In this document: positions 17,658 through 26,474 of the stretch, one piece after another | How positions within the stretch are numbered: position 1 is the first letter of the stretch | Layout of the letters: each line of letters starts with the position of its first letter | Origin: an uncultured Lactobacillus sp. | GTDB taxonomy: Bacteria > Bacillota > Bacilli > Lactobacillales > Lactobacillaceae | Assembly (NCBI GenBank): GCA_905204935.1 | Contig: CAJLBJ010000008.1 | Span: 1 to 63,186 of the forward strand | DNA length: 63,186 nt | Direction: 5' to 3' | Position numbers and translations under genes: made by a program | The notes under the pieces: generated by a model | Databases searched by the model: none | The model's input: only the letters and a program-made list of their open reading frames with translations | Told to the model about the DNA's origin: nothing

Positions 17658-19025
17658 ATGGATAATGGAAATAATAAAGCATTTCAGTTTTTAGAAAAAT
17701 ATTTGATGGGTCCAATGGGTAAGCTCTCCCAATTTCGCATTGTGCGTGCCGTTATGGCAGCCGGGATGGCGTCGATTCCATTTACGATCGTTGGTTCGAT
17801 GTTTTTGGTATTAAATGTTTTGCCCCAAGCTTTTCCAGTTTTAGAAAACTTCTTTGAAGCAACGTTTTTCAAAATTAGCGATCTTTACATGGTTGCTAAC
17901 GTCAGCACGATGGGGATTTTGGCTTTATACTTTGGGTTGGTGTTTGGTTATGAATACACCTCGATTCAAGCTCAAGAAGAAAAAATCGATGTTAACCCAT
18001 TAAACGGTGCTTTACTTTCAATGTTTGCCTTTTTCATGTGTTTACCTGAATTCGTTATTAAAGGTGGCACGATGAGCTTACTTGAATCTATTAATAAGAG
18101 TGAAACAGTTATTCACGGTTATCGGATGGACACAATTATTCAACGTTTAGGTACAAGTGGGATCTTTACGGCGATCATCATGTCGATTATCGCAGTTAAA
18201 TTATACTGTCTATGTGTTAAAAATAACTGGGTTATCAAGATGCCTCCAACTGTACCTGCAGGGGTTTCACGCTCATTTACAGCATTGATTCCAACAGCTC
18301 TTTTATCTATCGTTGTTTTAGCAATTAATGGGACTTTAGTAGCTTTAGGCACAGATATCTTTAATATGATTGCTATTCCATTTAGTTTTGTTACTAATTT
18401 GACTAATACGTGGTTAGGTTTAATGGTGATTTACTTCTTGATTCATGCCCTATGGATTGTCGGTATTCATGGTGCTAACATCGTAACTTCATTCTTAACC
18501 CCAATCGTATTGTCCAACATGCAAGCTAATGCTCATGGTGCAAATATTCCATTTGCTGGTGAATTTAACAACATGTTTGTTACTATCGGGGGTTCTGGTG
18601 CAACTTTAGGTTTAGTGTTGACAATGACCTTGTTTGCTAAATCAGCACAATTGAAGGCTTTAAGTCGGGCTGCTTTAGTACCATCATTCTTTAACATTAA
18701 TGAACCAATCGTCTTTGGTTTGCCAATGGTTTACAACGCTTATATGGCGATTCCATTCTTCTTAGCCCCAATGGCAGCTGCTTCAATCGGTTATTTTGCG
18801 ATTAAGTTGCATATGGTTCATGCCGTAATTGCGCAAGTGCCATGGCCAACACCAATCGGGATTTCTGGTTTTATCGGAACTGGTGGTGACTGGCGTGGAG
18901 CTGTTTTAGGCGTGGTAACTGCCGTAGTAGCAACCTTAATTTATTATCCATTCTTCAAGTTTTACGATGGTAAACTTTACAAAGAAGAACAAGCTAAGGC
19001 CAAAGAATTAGCCGCTAAACAATAA
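17658..19025 (+). CDS. PTS EIIC, lactose/cellobiose family
   Basis: 455-residue membrane EIIC of the Lac family. It contains the conserved PSFFNINEPIVFGLPMVYN segment near residues 343-361 and HALWIVGIHGANI, typical of cellobiose/beta-glucoside permeases. Together with the GH1 enzyme it forms an uptake-and-cleavage unit: the EIIC imports and phosphorylates the sugar, GH1 cleaves it. No EIIA or EIIB gene is in the operon. It is distinct from the EIIC at 8.8 kb, with a longer Ala/Lys-rich tail. Confidence 0.93.
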   Translation: MDNGNNKAFQFLEKYLMGPMGKLSQFRIVRAVMAAGMASIPFTIVGSMFLVLNVLPQAFPVLENFFEATFFKISDLYMVANVSTMGILALYFGLVFGYEYTSIQAQEEKIDVNPLNGALLSMFAFFMCLPEFVIKGGTMSLLESINKSETVIHGYRMDTIIQRLGTSGIFTAIIMSIIAVKLYCLCVKNNWVIKMPPTVPAGVSRSFTALIPTALLSIVVLAINGTLVALGTDIFNMIAIPFSFVTNLTNTWLGLMVIYFLIHALWIVGIHGANIVTSFLTPIVLSNMQANAHGANIPFAGEFNNMFVTIGGSGATLGLVLTMTLFAKSAQLKALSRAALVPSFFNINEPIVFGLPMVYNAYMAIPFFLAPMAAASIGYFAIKLHMVHAVIAQVPWPTPIGISGFIGTGGDWRGAVLGVVTAVVATLIYYPFFKFYDGKLYKEEQAKAKELAAKQ

Positions 19026-19043
19026 AATATATAAAGCTTTTAG

Positions 19044-19087
19044 AAGTTTCGCAAGTTTAGATAACTAAGTTTGCGAAACTTTTTTTG
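19044..19087 (+). terminator. Terminator of the GH1-PTS operon
   Basis: AAGTTTCGCAA (19044-19054) pairs with TTGCGAAACTT (19071-19081) and a T run follows. Confidence 0.88.
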
Positions 19088-19129
19088 TTTTGTACGCTGT
19101 GTGAGCTCAACTAGCTTTAAAGACAAAAC

Positions 19130-19223
19130 AAAAACCCTCCTTACTGGAAAAACAGTAAAGAGAGTTTTAAAATCAATAATTTTAATTTTTGGTGACTACT
19201 GCATCAGTTTGATATGGCAAAGA
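19130..19223 (-). ncRNA. Non-coding element, copy A (core plus terminator)
   Basis: On the minus strand, downstream of tRNA-Lys and its terminator, a 47-nt core (19223-19177) is followed by a terminator hairpin: CTCTCTTTACTG pairs with CAGTAAGGAGGG, ending in a T run (19164-19130). The core aligns without gaps to copies at 46531-46577 (34 of 47 identical by my count) and 43699-43745. Hairpin sequences differ but stay paired. It could be a small RNA or a conserved 3' element; no good promoter is seen. Confidence 0.55.
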
Positions 19224-19225
19224 GG

Positions 19226-19254
19226 CAAAAAATGCTCGGTGATTAACCGAGCAT
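19226..19254 (-). terminator. Terminator of tRNA-Lys
   Basis: Minus strand stem ATGCTCGGT / ACCGAGCAT with a 5-nt loop, followed by six T (forward A run 19226-19231). It lies 42 nt after the tRNA 3' end. Confidence 0.85.
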
Positions 19255-19295
19255 AGGAGTGTATGTGATATTAAAATTACATAATATGGTTAAAA

Positions 19296-19368
19296 TGGGT
19301 GGTCAGGGGATCGAACCCTGGACCCACGGATTAAGAGTCCGTTGCTCTGCCAGCTGAGCTAACCACCC
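19296..19368 (-). tRNA. tRNA-Lys (anticodon CTT)
   Basis: 73-nt cloverleaf on the minus strand: acceptor GGGTGGT / ACCACCC, D-arm with TAGCTCAGCTGGCAGAG, anticodon stem ACGGA / TCCGT enclosing loop CTCTTAA (anticodon CTT at 19335-19333), T-arm with GGTTCGATC, discriminator A. The CCA end is not encoded. It reads AAG lysine codons. Confidence 0.97.
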
Positions 19369-19479
19369 AGAATACTTAAACTATTATGCCAGTTTTTAGC
19401 TCAAAAAGCAAGAGATTTACAAAAAAATATTGCGACTTAATAAGCCGCAATATTTGTAGGATGATTTAATTGTTTAATT

Positions 19480-20037
19480 TTATCTCTGACGTTTTTGAAC
19501 GGTATTAAACACGGATTTGACAAAGAAATAAAGAATCGGTGTACAAATCGCAGTAGAAATAGAATTAATGACTGTTGCAGGCAAACTTAAAAACGATGCA
19601 ACTAAGGCTGTTTTTAATAATGTCCCAGCCATTAAGGCTTCGATAATCGAGGTAAAATAAGAAGTGAAAATCTTTGTTACCCCAGCAACAATAGCTAATA
19701 AGATGATATTTCTTTTACTGTCGTTGTATTTGAGCATCTTGAAAAGTCCGGAAATTATCAAAGCCACAACTACGACTTCAAGCATCGTCAGCCACGATGT
19801 TGCAGCATAGCCATTTAAGATATCAAAGCCACCTAAGCCAATAATTCCGGCTAACATTCCATTTCGAAGGCCTAAAAATAAGATTGCAACAGCGGTTAAA
19901 GTATTTCCAAAGTGGATGAACGGGCGCCCGACCATCGCTGGAATAGGAATTCGTAAAGTCCAAACTCCGATATAAATAATCGCTGCAAAAAGACCAGTTA
20001 AAATCAAAGCTCGAAAAGTATTTTGTTGGTCACGCAT
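19480..20037 (-). CDS. ECF transporter S component, probably vitamin B6
   Basis: 185 residues, six hydrophobic segments, short charged ends: the build of an ECF-type substrate-binding S protein. The segment VGRPFIHFGNTLTAVAILFLG and the following GIIGLGGFDILNGYA fit this superfamily. S proteins work with the shared EcfA-EcfA'-EcfT module, not encoded here. It starts 6 nt after the stop of the upstream pyridoxal-kinase-like gene, so the two are translationally coupled, which points to pyridoxine or a related pyrimidine as substrate. Substrate is inferred from this linkage. Confidence 0.8.
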   Translation of the reverse strand: MRDQQNTFRALILTGLFAAIIYIGVWTLRIPIPAMVGRPFIHFGNTLTAVAILFLGLRNGMLAGIIGLGGFDILNGYAATSWLTMLEVVVVALIISGLFKMLKYNDSKRNIILLAIVAGVTKIFTSYFTSIIEALMAGTLLKTALVASFLSLPATVINSISTAICTPILYFFVKSVFNTVQKRQR

Positions 20038-20043
20038 GATGCT

Positions 20044-20904
20044 TTATCCTTTCTTATTTTCTAAACTACTAAGTAAAGTTTGTATTGCTGTAGCGTAATT
20101 AACGCCATAACGTAAGTCATGTTCTTTAGGTGTTTGTTGGATTGCTTGACTGATGAAATTCATCGCAATTTGAGCGACTGGCTTAACTTGGTATCCTTTT
20201 AAAATCCCAGCTAAAAGGACACTTGCAAATAAATCGCCCGTTCCAAAAAAATTCCCAGGTAATTTTGGTTGGACAATATCCCAGTTTGTTTTATCTGCAA
20301 GTTGATAACCAACGACACCAATTTGGTGTGCGGTCAAGTCTAACCCTGTTAAAATAACGTATGGAATTTCAAACTGAGTTGCGAGTTGTTGAGCAACTTG
20401 ATGAGCTTCAGATAAAGTAACTGGAGAAGTAGTTGGTTTTAAAGCCATTCCCAGTAATAATTTGGCTTCAGTTAAATTAGGTGTTACAATCGAAGCTTTT
20501 TGCACAAGTTGTTGCATCTGAGCAACGTAGCTTTTATCAAAACCACGGTATAATTTACCATGATCACCCATAACTGGATCGACTAAAAACAAGCAGTCCT
20601 TTTGACAAACAGATTGCAAATGCTGTAGCAAAACAGCTAAAGGGTGCGCTCCTAAATATCCCAGATAGACCGCATCAAATTTAGTGTCTAGCTGACGCCA
20701 ATGTTGGAGAATCTTAATCATTTCAGGAGCTAAATCAAGGTGTGTGTTAGCTCCAAAACCACCGGTGTGTGTTGATAAAAGGGCGGTAGGTAAGACGTTG
20801 GGTTGTAGCCCACAAGCACCTAGCAAGGGTAGTGCGACGCCTAATGAAACTTGTCCCATACATGATAAGTCTTGACTGATTAAAACATTGGGTTGCATTT
20901 GCAT
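20044..20904 (-). CDS. Pyridoxal/pyridoxamine kinase-like (PfkB/ThiD fold)
   Basis: 286 residues of the PdxK/PdxY ribokinase-like group, which phosphorylates B6 vitamers. Features: N-terminal ISQDLSCMGQVSLG, the LSTHTGGFG loop, the LVDPVMGDHGKLY motif near residues 106-118 typical of pyridoxal kinases, VTPNLTEAKLL, and the anion-hole motif GTGDLFASVL with catalytic Asp. Hydroxymethylpyrimidine kinase (ThiD) is a possible alternative, but VMGDHGKLY favours B6. It is the first gene of a two-gene operon with an ECF S component: uptake plus trapping by phosphorylation. Confidence 0.87.
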   Translation of the reverse strand: MQMQPNVLISQDLSCMGQVSLGVALPLLGACGLQPNVLPTALLSTHTGGFGANTHLDLAPEMIKILQHWRQLDTKFDAVYLGYLGAHPLAVLLQHLQSVCQKDCLFLVDPVMGDHGKLYRGFDKSYVAQMQQLVQKASIVTPNLTEAKLLLGMALKPTTSPVTLSEAHQVAQQLATQFEIPYVILTGLDLTAHQIGVVGYQLADKTNWDIVQPKLPGNFFGTGDLFASVLLAGILKGYQVKPVAQIAMNFISQAIQQTPKEHDLRYGVNYATAIQTLLSSLENKKG

Positions 20905-21032
20905 TTTTCACATCCTTACATTATCGAAATAACACTTTTTAGTAGTGTGCTCAAAAAATCAGAGCTTATAAGCATTATACCATTATTTGTACGTAATTTT
21001 AATGGTTATCTGTGAAATTCCAGGAGGTTAAT

Positions 21033-21063
21033 AAAAAAACGTTATGCATCTGGGCATAACGTT
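21033..21063 (-). terminator. Terminator after the 79-residue gene
   Basis: AACGTTATGC / GCATAACGTT stem (21039-21063) followed on the minus strand by a T run (forward A run 21033-21038). Confidence 0.85.
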
Positions 21064-21080
21064 AGTTTCGATAGAAAAAC

Positions 21081-21320
21081 TTATTCAAATGATTTCAAGA
21101 AAGCAGTCATTTTTTCAAGTTCTTTTTCATCATATTTTTCATATTTTGAAACTTCATGTAATAAACGTTTAACTTCATGAATTGCCTTTTTTTCGGCAAA
21201 CCATTTTTTCATTTCATGCATCTTGTCTTTAGGTTCACTAGTAGCATCGATTTGAGCTAAATCATCATCCAATTTAACGATTGTTTCGGCGATTTGATTG
21301 ACTATCTTTTCATATTTCAT
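21081..21320 (-). CDS. Small charged protein, unknown
   Basis: 79 residues, rich in Lys and Glu and predicted mostly helical: KYEKIVNQIAETIVKLDDDLAQI then EMKKWFAEKKAIHEVKRLLHEV and a C-terminal KELEKMTAFLKSFE (quoted in parts). It may form a coiled coil. No signal or membrane segment and no family that I recognise. AAGGTTATCCGC precedes the start weakly. It lies 77 nt downstream of ttcA on the same strand and has its own strong terminator, so it is probably expressed with ttcA. Confidence 0.7.
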   Translation of the reverse strand: MKYEKIVNQIAETIVKLDDDLAQIDATSEPKDKMHEMKKWFAEKKAIHEVKRLLHEVSKYEKYDEKELEKMTAFLKSFE

Positions 21321-21397
21321 GCGGATAACCTTCTTTGTATTATTTTTTGGTACACCTTGAGTATAACACTTCTAAGTTAGAAACCCAAAGTATCTGC

Positions 21398-22165
21398 CTA
21401 GTGTCTTAAAAATTCAGGATGCAAAAGTTTTTCGCCCCAGAGTTGTTTTGGTGTTGTTTCTTGAATACCCTGGATGAATTTTTGGCGAATATCTGGATAA
21501 CTTTGACTTAACTGGCTGACTAATTTTTTGATTTCTTCACGCTTGGTTTTCTTATCGACCGGGCAGGGATTAAAAATGACGGGTAAAGTTTCACGTGAAA
21601 CAAGTGATTCGATTTCTTTTTCTTCGATATAGATTAAAGGGCGGATAATCGACACTTCGCTACGTGTCAGATAAGTGATTGGTTCAAAACTAGCCAGCTC
21701 ACCATGAAATAAAAAGTTCATCAAATACGTTTCGATAGCATCATCAAGGTGATGACCTAAGGCAACTTTTTGGCAACCTAATTGTTTGGTAGTATTATAT
21801 AATGTTCCTCGTCGTAATTTAGCACATAAGGAACACGGATTTTTTTCTTGACGAATATCAAAGACAATTTTGGCGATATTAGTTGGGACGACGATTAATT
21901 CATAGCCAAGTTGTTGACAAAATTCTTTAAGTGGCGTTAAATCCATTTCCATGCCCATATCTAGGCTAATGGGACAAATTTCAAAATCAAAGCCTAAACG
22001 CCGTTGTTTTTTGATGGTATCAAGTAAGTATAAAAGGGTAGTGCTATCTTTTCCACCCGACATGCCAATGGCGATTTTTTCACCAGGTTTAATCATTTCA
22101 TAACTTAAGATAGCGCGCCTTACAGGATTATAAAATCGATAGTTATCTTTTTTGACAAAACTCAT
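21398..22165 (-). CDS. ttcA: tRNA 2-thiocytidine synthase TtcA-like
   Basis: 255 residues. PP-loop ATPase with GMSGGKDSTTLLYLL near residues 33-47, the CxxC pair in NPCSLCAKLRRG (about 111-121) and the ALGHHLDDAIET motif, all typical of TtcA, which thiolates C32 of certain tRNAs using an iron-sulfur cluster. A further Cys in FNPCPVDKKTKR could complete the cluster site. AGGAGGAAAATGC precedes ATG 22165. It may be cotranscribed with the downstream 79-residue gene. Confidence 0.9.
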   Translation of the reverse strand: MSFVKKDNYRFYNPVRRAILSYEMIKPGEKIAIGMSGGKDSTTLLYLLDTIKKQRRLGFDFEICPISLDMGMEMDLTPLKEFCQQLGYELIVVPTNIAKIVFDIRQEKNPCSLCAKLRRGTLYNTTKQLGCQKVALGHHLDDAIETYLMNFLFHGELASFEPITYLTRSEVSIIRPLIYIEEKEIESLVSRETLPVIFNPCPVDKKTKREEIKKLVSQLSQSYPDIRQKFIQGIQETTPKQLWGEKLLHPEFLRH

Positions 22166-22224
22166 GCATTTTCCTCCTAGACAGTATTTACTTTGTCTAT
22201 TCTAATACAAATTAAGGGTCAAAA

Positions 22225-22260
22225 AAATAGAAATTACACGAGTAAGTGCAATTTCTATTT
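22225..22260 (-). terminator. Terminator of the GH4 gene
   Basis: AAATAGAAATT / AATTTCTATTT stem with an inner CAC/GTG pairing, T run on the minus strand. Confidence 0.85.
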
Positions 22261-22268
22261 TGATAAAA

Positions 22269-23648
22269 CTAGTCTAATTTAGCAGCAATAGGGTCTTTGA
22301 CCGTTACGCCAGCAGCTTTTAATTCGGCAATCTTAGTTGCAAATTGAGGTAGGTGTTTTTCATGCGCAATCAATAATTCGTCTAAGATGCGTTTAGCAGT
22401 AGCGCCAGATTTAACCATCGGATTCATGGTGAAGGCTTGCAAAGCTAATCCATAATCGCCGGTAACGGCCGCTTCAACGGTGCAAAGTTCCATGTTTTTC
22501 ATCATTTGCAACCAACCACGTTGTGCTGGATGTAAAGGCCCAAATGTAAATGGAATGGCCCCACAAGCACCGATTTGCGCAGAGACTTCGACAACGTGAT
22601 CGGCTGGTAAATCAGGTAAAGTACCGTTATTTAAGGTTGAAACGACCATGTGAGTCTTCTTGTCGTTATAAATTGAAGCCATTGCCTCGCAAGCAGCATC
22701 AGAGTAATATGCTCCGCCACGTTCAGAGAGTTGTTTTGGTTTGTAGTCGAGATGTTCATCTTTGTAAAGTTCAAATAATTCATCTTCAATACGTTTAACT
22801 TGTTGTGCACGGGTGCCCACGCCAGAATATTCTTCTAAGCTGTGATTTAACATTTCTTCTTCACGATAGTAGTAGCGATGATAGCCGCAAGGGATCATCT
22901 TCATTTGGTGAAGTTGTTCGCTAAAGAATTTAACGTCAAAAATATTTTTAGGCAAACCAGCATCATTATTTTGCATAGCATCGATAATGTCTAGCGTAAC
23001 TTCTTTGCCAGTCTCATCAAAGACCCGATGCCAATGGAAGTGGTCAATCCCAGCGAAGCGATAAGTTAATTGATCTAAGGTCTTGCCGATTAATTCGGGT
23101 TCTTTCATCATTGCGTTGACCGGTACGTTACATAAGCCGATTACTTTATCCCATTTGCCATAAGTCTTGATAGCTTCTGTGACCATGCCACTTGGATTGG
23201 TGAAATTAATTAACCATGCATTAGGACAGAGTTCTTTCATATCTTTGACGATATCTAAGATAACCGGAATCGTTCTAAAGGCCTTAAACATACCGCCAGC
23301 CCCGTTGGTTTCTTGGCCTAACATACCATAAGAAAGCGGGATGCGTTCGTCTTTGATGCGGGCATTTAGCAAACCTACCCGAAATTGGGTGGAGACAAAA
23401 TCAGCATCTTTGAGTGCTTGGCGTCGATCTAAGGTAAGGTGCACTTGCCAATCTAAACCGGCTGCTTTTACCATCCGTTTAGCCATGGCTCCAACGATTT
23501 CAAGTTTTTCCTTACCAGCTTCAATATCAACTAACCAAATTTCTTTGATAGGTAGTTCGTCTTTACGTTTGATGTAACCTTCGATCAATTCGGGGGTATA
23601 ACTTGAACCACCGCCAATAGTAACTAACTTCAATGCTTCACGTGTCAT
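22269..23648 (-). CDS. 6-phospho-beta-glucosidase, GH4 (LicH/CelF-like)
   Basis: 459 residues of the NAD- and metal-dependent GH4 family. Seen: Rossmann start LVTIGGGSSYTPELIEGY, QFRVGLLNARIKDERIP, the LGQETNGAGGMFKAFRTIP segment, the NFTNPSGMV and GLCNVPVNAMM (Cys for metal binding) and GIDHFHWHRVF motifs. GH4 enzymes cleave phosphorylated disaccharides by an oxidation-elimination route, unlike the GH1 enzyme at 15.7 kb. AGGTC upstream is moderate. It is divergent from a LacI regulator with a cre-like box and a palindrome between them. Confidence 0.95.
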   Translation of the reverse strand: MTREALKLVTIGGGSSYTPELIEGYIKRKDELPIKEIWLVDIEAGKEKLEIVGAMAKRMVKAAGLDWQVHLTLDRRQALKDADFVSTQFRVGLLNARIKDERIPLSYGMLGQETNGAGGMFKAFRTIPVILDIVKDMKELCPNAWLINFTNPSGMVTEAIKTYGKWDKVIGLCNVPVNAMMKEPELIGKTLDQLTYRFAGIDHFHWHRVFDETGKEVTLDIIDAMQNNDAGLPKNIFDVKFFSEQLHQMKMIPCGYHRYYYREEEMLNHSLEEYSGVGTRAQQVKRIEDELFELYKDEHLDYKPKQLSERGGAYYSDAACEAMASIYNDKKTHMVVSTLNNGTLPDLPADHVVEVSAQIGACGAIPFTFGPLHPAQRGWLQMMKNMELCTVEAAVTGDYGLALQAFTMNPMVKSGATAKRILDELLIAHEKHLPQFATKIAELKAAGVTVKDPIAAKLD

Positions 23649-23669
23649 TAAAAGACCTCCATTTCTTTT

Positions 23670-23721
23670 TGTAAGCGTTGTGATATACTTAGTGTAAACT
23701 GTGGGAATATTCCCATGTCAA
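23670..23721. promoter_or_regulatory. GH4/LacI control region: cre-like box, operator, -35
   Basis: TGTAAGCGTTGTGA (23670-23683) matches the cre consensus except one base. TATACT (23684-23689) is a plausible -10 for the LacI gene. TGGGAATATTCCCA (23702-23715) is a perfect 14-bp palindrome. On the minus strand TTGACA (23721-23716) abuts that palindrome and could be the -35 for GH4, though its -10 is poor. The layout suggests LacI autoregulation plus CcpA control. Confidence 0.65.
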
Positions 23722-23737
23722 GCAAGGAGAATAAAAA

Positions 23738-24715
23738 ATGCCAACAATTATCGATGTTGCTAAAAAAGCCGGTGTTTCTAAGTCGACCGTCTCACGTGTT
23801 TTAAGTGGTCAAGGGTATGCTAGTCAAGAAGCTACGCGAAAAGTGCAAGAAGCCGTACGTGAATTAAATTATGTTCCTAATTTTTTAGCACGTAATTTTC
23901 GCAAGAGTCAAACTAAGACAATTGGTTTTATCGTTAATGGTTCGATCAAAGGTGCGGCTAGTTTTTTAGAGCACTTTATCACGATTGCTGAAAGTTTTGG
24001 TTATGAGGTCATCTTGTATTCTTGTCAAGCCGATAAAAAACGTGAGCTAGACTATCTAGATTTTTTAAAGTATAAACAAGTCGATGCCTTTTTTATCCTC
24101 ACGCGCAGCAACGATTGGCCCACGATCTTGGCTTATCAACAATATGGCCCGCTAGCGACGTGGCATCGGATTGATTCAAAGCAGATTTATTCTTCTTATA
24201 TTGATCACTACCAGGTTTATCTAGAATTAGGCCAAGAGCTTTTGGCACAAAAAAAGCGTGTTTTATTTGTGTTAAATCGGCGGTGTACAGAAAATACTAA
24301 GTCGGCTCTTAGGGCAATTACAGCTTTGAAAAAACATGGATTAGTGGCCCAAAATTGCTTTGAAACTGATGTTGCAAAACTCATTGCAACCGCACAAGAA
24401 GGCTTTGATACCGTCTTTTTTTACATGGATAAATTGGCATGTGAATTTCATTATCGCTGGCAAAAACTAAAACAACCGCAGCTAGATATTATTAGTTTGG
24501 ATAACACAACAAGTTCGCATTTGTTAGATATAACTTCAGTTGACATGGATCTAAAGACACAAGCCCAAAATTGTTTTAGCTATCTGTATAATCAGCTTAA
24601 TCAAACGACTTTGCCTTTACAAAAGAAGCGCCCAACGCTAGTGATTCGCCAAAGCTGGCAGCCAACGCAAACCAAGTTTAAGTTTTTAGAGGTCAAAACC
24701 GCTGTTAGCCACTAA
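23738..24715 (+). CDS. LacI-family transcriptional regulator
   Basis: 325 residues. The N-terminal HTH reads PTIIDVAKKAGVSKSTVSRVLSG with hinge ATRKVQEAVRELNYVPNFLA, followed by a periplasmic-binding-protein-like effector domain (from about residue 60, KTIGFIVNGS). The effector part is less conserved than usual. AAGGAG precedes ATG 23738. It is divergent from the GH4 enzyme and 25 nt upstream of an acetyltransferase gene. It probably binds the palindrome at 23702-23715 and responds to a beta-glucoside or its phosphate. Confidence 0.92.
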   Translation: MPTIIDVAKKAGVSKSTVSRVLSGQGYASQEATRKVQEAVRELNYVPNFLARNFRKSQTKTIGFIVNGSIKGAASFLEHFITIAESFGYEVILYSCQADKKRELDYLDFLKYKQVDAFFILTRSNDWPTILAYQQYGPLATWHRIDSKQIYSSYIDHYQVYLELGQELLAQKKRVLFVLNRRCTENTKSALRAITALKKHGLVAQNCFETDVAKLIATAQEGFDTVFFYMDKLACEFHYRWQKLKQPQLDIISLDNTTSSHLLDITSVDMDLKTQAQNCFSYLYNQLNQTTLPLQKKRPTLVIRQSWQPTQTKFKFLEVKTAVSH

Positions 24716-24740
24716 AAAAGCGCAAGTTACAGGAGGAAAA

Positions 24741-25184
24741 ATGAAAATTATAGAAGTTCAAACAAGAAAGCCAGCCCTCGTCGCCCAACTGTTAGCGCTT
24801 TGGGAGGGCTCCGTCAAAGCCACCCATACGTTTTTGACGGAAGATGAGGTACACCAGATTAAACAATATGTGCCGCAAGCCTTGCAAAATGTTCCTGTGT
24901 TGGTCGTCGCACTAGATGCTAGCGACCGTCTGTTAGGCTTCATGGGCATTACTGAGCACACGCTAGAGATGCTTTTTGTCGCCAAAGACAAACGCGGACA
25001 AGGCATCGGCAGACAACTGTTAGAATATGGCCTCACCAAGTATGCACTAACCAAGTTGACGGTCAACGAACAAAATCCCCAGGCCCGCAACTTTTACGAA
25101 CGGATGGGCTTTAGCGTCTATCAAAGGACACCATTAGACGAACAAGGTAATCCTTATCCGTTGTTGTACATGAAAAGAGACTAG
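24741..25184 (+). CDS. GNAT-family N-acetyltransferase
   Basis: 147 residues with the GNAT acetyl-CoA site: LEMLFVAKDKRGQGIGRQLLEYG (central Q/RxxGxG/A loop at about residues 80-90) and the C-terminal NPQARNFYERMGFSVYQR. It resembles the small YjaB-type branch. AGGAGG precedes the ATG. It lies 25 nt after lacI and is probably cotranscribed with it. The acceptor substrate is unknown. Confidence 0.88.
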   Translation: MKIIEVQTRKPALVAQLLALWEGSVKATHTFLTEDEVHQIKQYVPQALQNVPVLVVALDASDRLLGFMGITEHTLEMLFVAKDKRGQGIGRQLLEYGLTKYALTKLTVNEQNPQARNFYERMGFSVYQRTPLDEQGNPYPLLYMKRD

Positions 25185-25189
25185 CAAAC

Positions 25190-25228
25190 AAAAAGAGACT
25201 CATCTCAAGCGAGACGAGTCTCTTTTTT
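25190..25228. terminator. Bidirectional terminator
   Basis: AAAAAGAGACTC pairs with GAGTCTCTTTTTT; it overlaps the stop of the convergent M20 gene. Confidence 0.9.
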
Positions 25229-26378
25229 AAAATTCTAAGGCAATTTTTTGGTAAAGTTTGATAGCCGCAAGATATTTGTCTAATTGTACATATTCATTGG
25301 CTTGATGCCCTGTTTCTGAACCTGGGCCGATGTTAATACTGTTAAAATCACCTTTAGCTTGCAGATATTCCGAGCCATCATTAGCGCCGGTGCTACCGGA
25401 TAATGTAGCGTAATGGCCAAACATTTCTTCATAGCAAGATTGCACCTTTTGCACCAATAATGAGTCTGGTGAACCAGGGATCGGTTCTTCTGGATAAATA
25501 TATTCAATCTTAAGATCAAAACCTGGTTTAGTGTTTAAGTCAGCAACGATTTGATTAAGAATTTGATAGACTTGATTATTAGGATGTTCAGGAATCGTGC
25601 GAATGTTGCCCATCATTTCAGCTTTGGCCGGGATACTGTTAACTTGCAAGCCCCCGTTAAAAATCGTGATACTGTGCGTTAATTTGCCAAGAACTGGGTT
25701 GATTTGATCGAGTTGCGCTAATTTTTGCGTAGCTTGTTGGCAAAACTCAAATAAATTGGTGATGGCATTGATTCCTAATTCAGGCGTTGAACTATGGACG
25801 GATTTGCCACTTGAAGTGACTTTATAATCGATAACGCCTTTGCCAGTGTAGACGATTTTAGTTAGGTTATCGGTTGGTTCAGCAATGATTAAGCCCACCA
25901 AATCATCGGCATAACCGGCTTTAGTTAATTGAGCAGCACCATATTCGCCAGTTTCTTCACCAACAGATGCTAATAAGCGCAGTTGAACAGGCAAGTTATC
26001 GACTTGGTCTTGTTCAAGCAATTCAAGCATAGCCACGACTAAGGCAGCTAAACCACTCTTCATATCGGCAGCGCCTCGACCATAAAGGCAACCGTCTTTA
26101 ATGGTTGCAGTGAAAGGATCACTGTTCCAATCACTTTCGTCACCGATAGCTACGACATCCATGTGGCCAGATAAGCCAAGGATTGGTTTGTCTTTAGGCC
26201 CCATGGTAACAACTAAATTGTCACGACCTGGTGCAAAGCTGAGGCGTTCAATTTCAACTTTGGGTTGATAAGGACTAAAAAGTTCGCTGATGTAGTCGGC
26301 TAATTGAGCTTCGTTGTCGTTGACGGTTTTAATCTTGATAAAGTTTGCGAGAATTTGAATTTTTTGTTCATCTGTCAT
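25227..26378 (-). CDS. M20 family deacylase (ArgE/DapE type)
   Basis: 383 residues. Zinc-ligand motifs are all present: LSGHMDVVA (His, Asp), GRGAADMKSGLAA (Asp), GEETGEYGA (catalytic Glu pair), IAEPTDN and the late TGHQANEYV (His). The lid domain contains NAITNLFEF and NSIPAKAEMMGNIR. Family members remove acyl groups from amino acids; succinyl-diaminopimelate desuccinylase is the usual lactobacillar annotation, but no other dap gene is near. ATG 26378 is preferred over GTG 26387 since AAGGTGA lies 7 nt before it. Confidence 0.88.
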   Translation of the reverse strand: MTDEQKIQILANFIKIKTVNDNEAQLADYISELFSPYQPKVEIERLSFAPGRDNLVVTMGPKDKPILGLSGHMDVVAIGDESDWNSDPFTATIKDGCLYGRGAADMKSGLAALVVAMLELLEQDQVDNLPVQLRLLASVGEETGEYGAAQLTKAGYADDLVGLIIAEPTDNLTKIVYTGKGVIDYKVTSSGKSVHSSTPELGINAITNLFEFCQQATQKLAQLDQINPVLGKLTHSITIFNGGLQVNSIPAKAEMMGNIRTIPEHPNNQVYQILNQIVADLNTKPGFDLKIEYIYPEEPIPGSPDSLLVQKVQSCYEEMFGHYATLSGSTGANDGSEYLQAKGDFNSINIGPGSETGHQANEYVQLDKYLAAIKLYQKIALEF

Positions 26379-26474
26379 ATTGGTCACCTTGCATATTTTA
26401 GATTAATTATTCTTAAACTATACCATTCATTCGGTCAAATGTACATATTTTTTGAATTTTTATTCATAAATGTT

